Positions 3,151-5,497 of a stretch of 5,497 nucleotides of DNA are shown here, piece after piece. The stretch spans positions 1 through 5,497 of the forward strand of contig JBEIHR010000118.1 in the NCBI GenBank assembly GCA_040381195.1, given 5' to 3'. The notes beneath the pieces were generated by a model that was given only the letters and a program-made list of their open reading frames with translations, was not told the DNA's origin and did not search any database. Each line of letters begins with the position of its first letter. Position 1 is the stretch's first letter. The translations under genes were made by a program, and so were the position numbers. This stretch comes from VGCC01 sp040381195. GTDB lineage: Bacteria > Actinomycetota > Actinomycetes > S36-B12.

Positions 3151-5497
3151 TCAGCCTGCCTGAAGCGTGATGAAGTAGGCGCGGCCGCGGGCGTCGAGTA
3201 TGCGGATCGGGTGGATGCCTGGCTTCGCCATGCGAATTGCCGGAAGTGCGATCTTGCCGACCTTGTTCGAGGTGACTTCGCCGAGGCTCTCCCATTGATT
3301 GCGGATGCGGATCTGGGCGGCGAAGTCACGTGATGCACCCGGGACGCGCACGATCGGGACACGCCACGTGCCCGTGGGGATAGTGATGATCGGGGCGTCC
3401 GCTCGGGTCGAGGATGCCGGTTCGGGTGCGACGGCGCGTGGCACGAGTGCGCTGTTGCTTCCTTGGGAGACCTTGACTCCCCCGCCGAGGTTCTCCACGG
3501 TCGGTCGAGGAATCACGGGATTGGGTCCCGATGTCACAGGTGTCGTGGAGACCGGCGCAGGAGTTGCGGTTGGAGTCGGCGTCGGAGTTGGCGTTGGTTC
3601 GGGTGCCGGACTCCCACCGCCGCCTCCTCCGGATGGGCTGAGGCGCGCGATGAGCAGGTTGGCCAGGGTGGTGAAGTTCGGGACTCCCATGCCGGTGGCC
3701 ATGTCGAAGCCGGTGAGAGCTGCGTAGCCGCCGAGGGTGTGAATGTCGTTGCTGCCAGCGGTGACATCCCGAAAGGCCGAGGAGTTGGCGGATGAGTAGA
3801 CGATCGAGTGGATGTCCATGGATCCACCGTCGTTGGTGATCCGGGAGAGTCCACGTGCCGTGAGGGCAGCGTTGACGTTGGCGATGCCGATCGCGGTGAG
3901 GGGCGTTGCGGCACTCGTACCGACAACCGGGTACCAGGGGAATGCGGTGTTGGTGCACGGGGTCACGCAGGACTGATTCACGTTGCCCACGGTGACGTAG
4001 GCCGCGGAGATGTTGGCGGCCGTGAGGTTGTAGGAGAGGGTCGTTGTCGTCGTGGCCGTGACGGTGGCGTTGGTCACGTTGAGCGCCGTGAACGGGGCTG
4101 GAAGTGACGCCACGGTGACGAGTTCACCGGTGGTGATGCCGTGCGCGCCGGCGGTATAGAGCGAGGCGACATTGGACGACACTTGCGCGCCGATGATGGT
4201 GATCCCGGGGTTGGCGATCGCGTAGGTGGGCCAGCCCGCAAGCCCCGCGACGTCGGGCATCATGCGTCGGGCCGGTAGTGACGGGTAATTGGCGGTGGCA
4301 ACGGTCTGCTGATAAGAGGGCATCGCGTAGGTGGGGCTTTGACCACCACCCGTCGCCTCACCACCGGAGCGGGGGAAGTTGGGCAGGTTGGAGCAGTTGG
4401 CATTGGGATTGGAGTCCCACCACACGTTGTTGCTCACCGATGCCCCGGCGGTGTAGTTGATGGCCAGGCCGTTGGCGAGTGATTGGGTTTGCGGGTTCCA
4501 CTGCGTTCCCCCGACGGCGAGGACCGTGGGGTGACTCGCCGGGTACTGCGGCACCAGGGATCCGAAGTTGACTGCTGCCTGCGCGCCCGTGATGGTTGTG
4601 CTCGTCAAGTTGGGATAGACCATGCCCACGGTGAAGGTCGTCATGGTGGGCACCGACAGAATCCGGTACATACCGTCGAGGTTGGGCGCAATCCCCCCAA
4701 GGAACACGTTCTGGTTGACGCTGAAGCTGTGGGCAGTCGATGTCGTCAGCGTCGCAATCTCCGAAGTTATGGCGATCGTCGAGAGAGCGACAAGCGTGGC
4801 ATTACCGTAGTTCGTGATGGGCGGTTGCCCCGAGGAAATGCATCCCCCGGAACCCTCATCCCCTGCCGATACCGCGACGATGACACCGTTGGCCGCAAGT
4901 TGATTGAGAACCCAATCAGGGTTGGTGAGACTTCCCTGGCCGGACTCCGGACCGCCGTAACTAATGCTCGCAATGCATCCACCGGCGGGGAAACTCGGTC
5001 CAGGGGTGGCGGTCAGGTTGCTGACCGCCCATGGGTCACCGGCGAATACCAGCCCGCACGCTTGGGCGACGTTGACGAACAGGCCGTACCACCCACCTGC
5101 CATGGGTGAGTTGACGAGCGTTATCGATGCGTTCGACGGAAGCGCCGCCGCGGCGACGGTGACGTCCAGCGTGGATTCCAGACCCGCGTTCGTTGCGCCC
5201 GCCTGGCCGTTGCTATTGACGTGGTTGGTGAGGGTGATGGACGAGAGGCCACACTGCTGAAGGAGCAGATTCACGGCCGCTTGACTGGCCGTTTGGTCGA
5301 ACTCTCCGATGACAATCCTTTGGGCGGCAGCGGTTCCCGAGGGGGTGATCGGCAGGCCGGCCACCGAGTTCCACTGCTGCGGGGCGATACCTAGGTTGAG
5401 TCCGCCGGCAACAGGTGTGCAGGCGGCGGAGGGGTAGGCGGGTGCGGTGAACGTCGCGTCGGCGCGGGCGGGGGTTGCGGGAAGCGCAGCGAGAATG
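3151..5497 (-). CDS. Secreted sedolisin-type (S53) peptidase, N-terminus cut by window edge
   Basis: An endopeptidase of the serine-carboxyl (sedolisin/kumamolisin, S53) family. The frame is open to the right edge, so the start is outside; 781 residues are visible. Numbering from the Val codon at 5364: E63 and D67 in LESTLDVT (catalytic pair), D169 in VSAGDEGSGG (oxyanion Asp), and S484 in VGTSAATP (nucleophile). D533 (FRDVTAG) and D554 (TGFDMATGMGVPN) match the calcium site. Upstream of 5364, ILAALPATPARADA looks like the end of a signal peptide with its cleavage site, followed about 25 residues later by LGIAPQQWNSVAG, which normally opens the mature enzyme. The large inhibitory prodomain seems absent. 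Two beta-rich modules interrupt the catalytic domain (about 189-262 and 386-462). A Gly6 and Pro-Thr linker (576-664) precedes a C-terminal domain ending ITLQAG. Eight cysteines fit an extracellular protein. The promoter is not in view. Confidence 0.9.
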   Translation of the reverse strand, partial: ILAALPATPARADATFTAPAYPSAACTPVAGGLNLGIAPQQWNSVAGLPITPSGTAAAQRIVIGEFDQTASQAAVNLLLQQCGLSSITLTNHVNSNGQAGATNAGLESTLDVTVAAAALPSNASITLVNSPMAGGWYGLFVNVAQACGLVFAGDPWAVSNLTATPGPSFPAGGCIASISYGGPESGQGSLTNPDWVLNQLAANGVIVAVSAGDEGSGGCISSGQPPITNYGNATLVALSTIAITSEIATLTTSTAHSFSVNQNVFLGGIAPNLDGMYRILSVPTMTTFTVGMVYPNLTSTTITGAQAAVNFGSLVPQYPASHPTVLAVGGTQWNPQTQSLANGLAINYTAGASVSNNVWWDSNPNANCSNLPNFPRSGGEATGGGQSPTYAMPSYQQTVATANYPSLPARRMMPDVAGLAGWPTYAIANPGITIIGAQVSSNVASLYTAGAHGITTGELVTVASLPAPFTALNVTNATVTATTTTTLSYNLTAANISAAYVTVGNVNQSCVTPCTNTAFPWYPVVGTSAATPLTAIGIANVNAALTARGLSRITNDGGSMDIHSIVYSSANSSAFRDVTAGSNDIHTLGGYAALTGFDMATGMGVPNFTTLANLLIARLSPSGGGGGGSPAPEPTPTPTPTPTATPAPVSTTPVTSGPNPVIPRPTVENLGGGVKVSQGSNSALVPRAVAPEPASSTRADAPIITIPTGTWRVPIVRVPGASRDFAAQIRIRNQWESLGEVTSNKVGKIALPAIRMAKPGIHPIRILDARGRAYFITLQAG
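3154..3372 (-). other. C-terminal beta domain of the peptidase
   Basis: Peptidase residues 665-737, from TWRVPIVRVPGASR through LGEVTSNKVGKIALPAIR to the end, have the alternating pattern of a small beta-sandwich. Similar tails on secreted actinobacterial proteins follow a Pro-Thr linker and may hold the enzyme at the cell surface or bind a substrate. There is no LPXTG signal and no membrane helix at the end, so any anchoring is not through sortase. Confidence 0.5.
3568..3597 (-). repeat. Imperfect hexamer repeat coding the Pro-Thr linker
   Basis: Repeating units close to ACTCCA/ACGCCA on the minus strand encode PTPTPTPTPT (peptidase residues 590-599). A run of six glycines lies just upstream (residues 579-584, 3630-3613). 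The linker would be flexible and extracellular. Such tracts change length easily by slippage. Confidence 0.7.
3979..4209 (-). other. Second inserted module in the peptidase
   Basis: Peptidase residues about 386-462, between the conserved MPDVAGLAGWPTYAI segment and the GTSAATP serine motif. The pattern NVASLYTAGAHGITTGELVTV, then TALNVTNATVTATTTTTLSY, matches the repeating AHGLxxGDxVxIxG...ttTFxY unit seen in many bacterial surface and phage tail-type proteins (established as a pattern from memory, not searched). It aligns with the first insert. Confidence 0.6.
4579..4800 (-). other. First inserted module in the peptidase
   Basis: Peptidase residues about 189-262, between the oxyanion-Asp segment and VNFGSLVPQYPASHPTVLAVGGT. 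The pattern EIATLTTSTAHSFSVNQNVFL, then LDGMYRILSVPTMTTFTV, is the same AH...G...V...TTFTV module as the second insert. It would be a surface domain projecting from a loop near the active site. Confidence 0.6.

Noticed and set aside
3299..3958. Plus- and minus-strand frames overlapping the protease C-terminal half
   Set aside because: The protease frame carries the catalytic Ser and calcium-site motifs through this stretch; the other frames give His/Arg- or Gly-rich nonsense.

Overview
The window looks like chromosomal DNA of a GC-rich bacterium, most likely an actinobacterium. Supporting signs are GC-rich third codon positions in the protease gene, GTG starts with 4-base GTGA gene overlaps, an apparently leaderless ATG just downstream of a -10 box, a TTGTCCACA-type 9-mer, and a secreted protein with a Pro-Thr linker. 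No rRNA, tRNA, CRISPR array, transposase or integrase is visible. All convincing genes are on the minus strand, so transcription runs from right to left.

Layout from right to left (direction of transcription). (1) 5497-3151: a secreted sedolisin-type (S53) serine-carboxyl peptidase, cut by the window edge at its N-terminus. The catalytic Glu/Asp/Asp/Ser set is complete. Two beta-rich modules are inserted in the catalytic domain, and a Gly/Pro-Thr linker leads to a C-terminal beta domain. (2) 3031-2813: a 72-residue protein that is a diverged copy of the DNA-binding half of the regulator in (4). Its GTGA stop/start overlap couples it to (3). (3) 2816-1353: a 487-residue protein of no family I recognise: charged, low in complexity, with a coiled-coil stretch, one hydrophobic stretch and a GGY(N/D)IF motif near each end. 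It has a strong Shine-Dalgarno. (4) 958-470: an HTH-nucleotidyltransferase (MntA-like) antitoxin with intact GSX10DXD. (5) 473-405: the first 22 codons of its HEPN (HepT-like) toxin partner, joined by a GTGA overlap and then ended by TAG, so the toxin is a remnant. (6) 404-1: no certain gene, but two perfect hairpins and a possible 27-residue hydrophobic peptide between them.

The main point of interest is the repeated regulatory module. The two HTH reading frames share 30 of 62 N-terminal residues. The DNA just upstream of both ATGs carries the same imperfect palindrome, consensus TAGCA-AA-TGCTA, overlapping the presumed -10 box. The inference is that a toxin-antitoxin control module was duplicated. 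One copy kept its antitoxin but lost its toxin. In the other, the nucleotidyltransferase half was replaced by the unknown 487-residue gene, which may be under the same or cross-acting control. The protease gene upstream is probably unrelated and separately transcribed.
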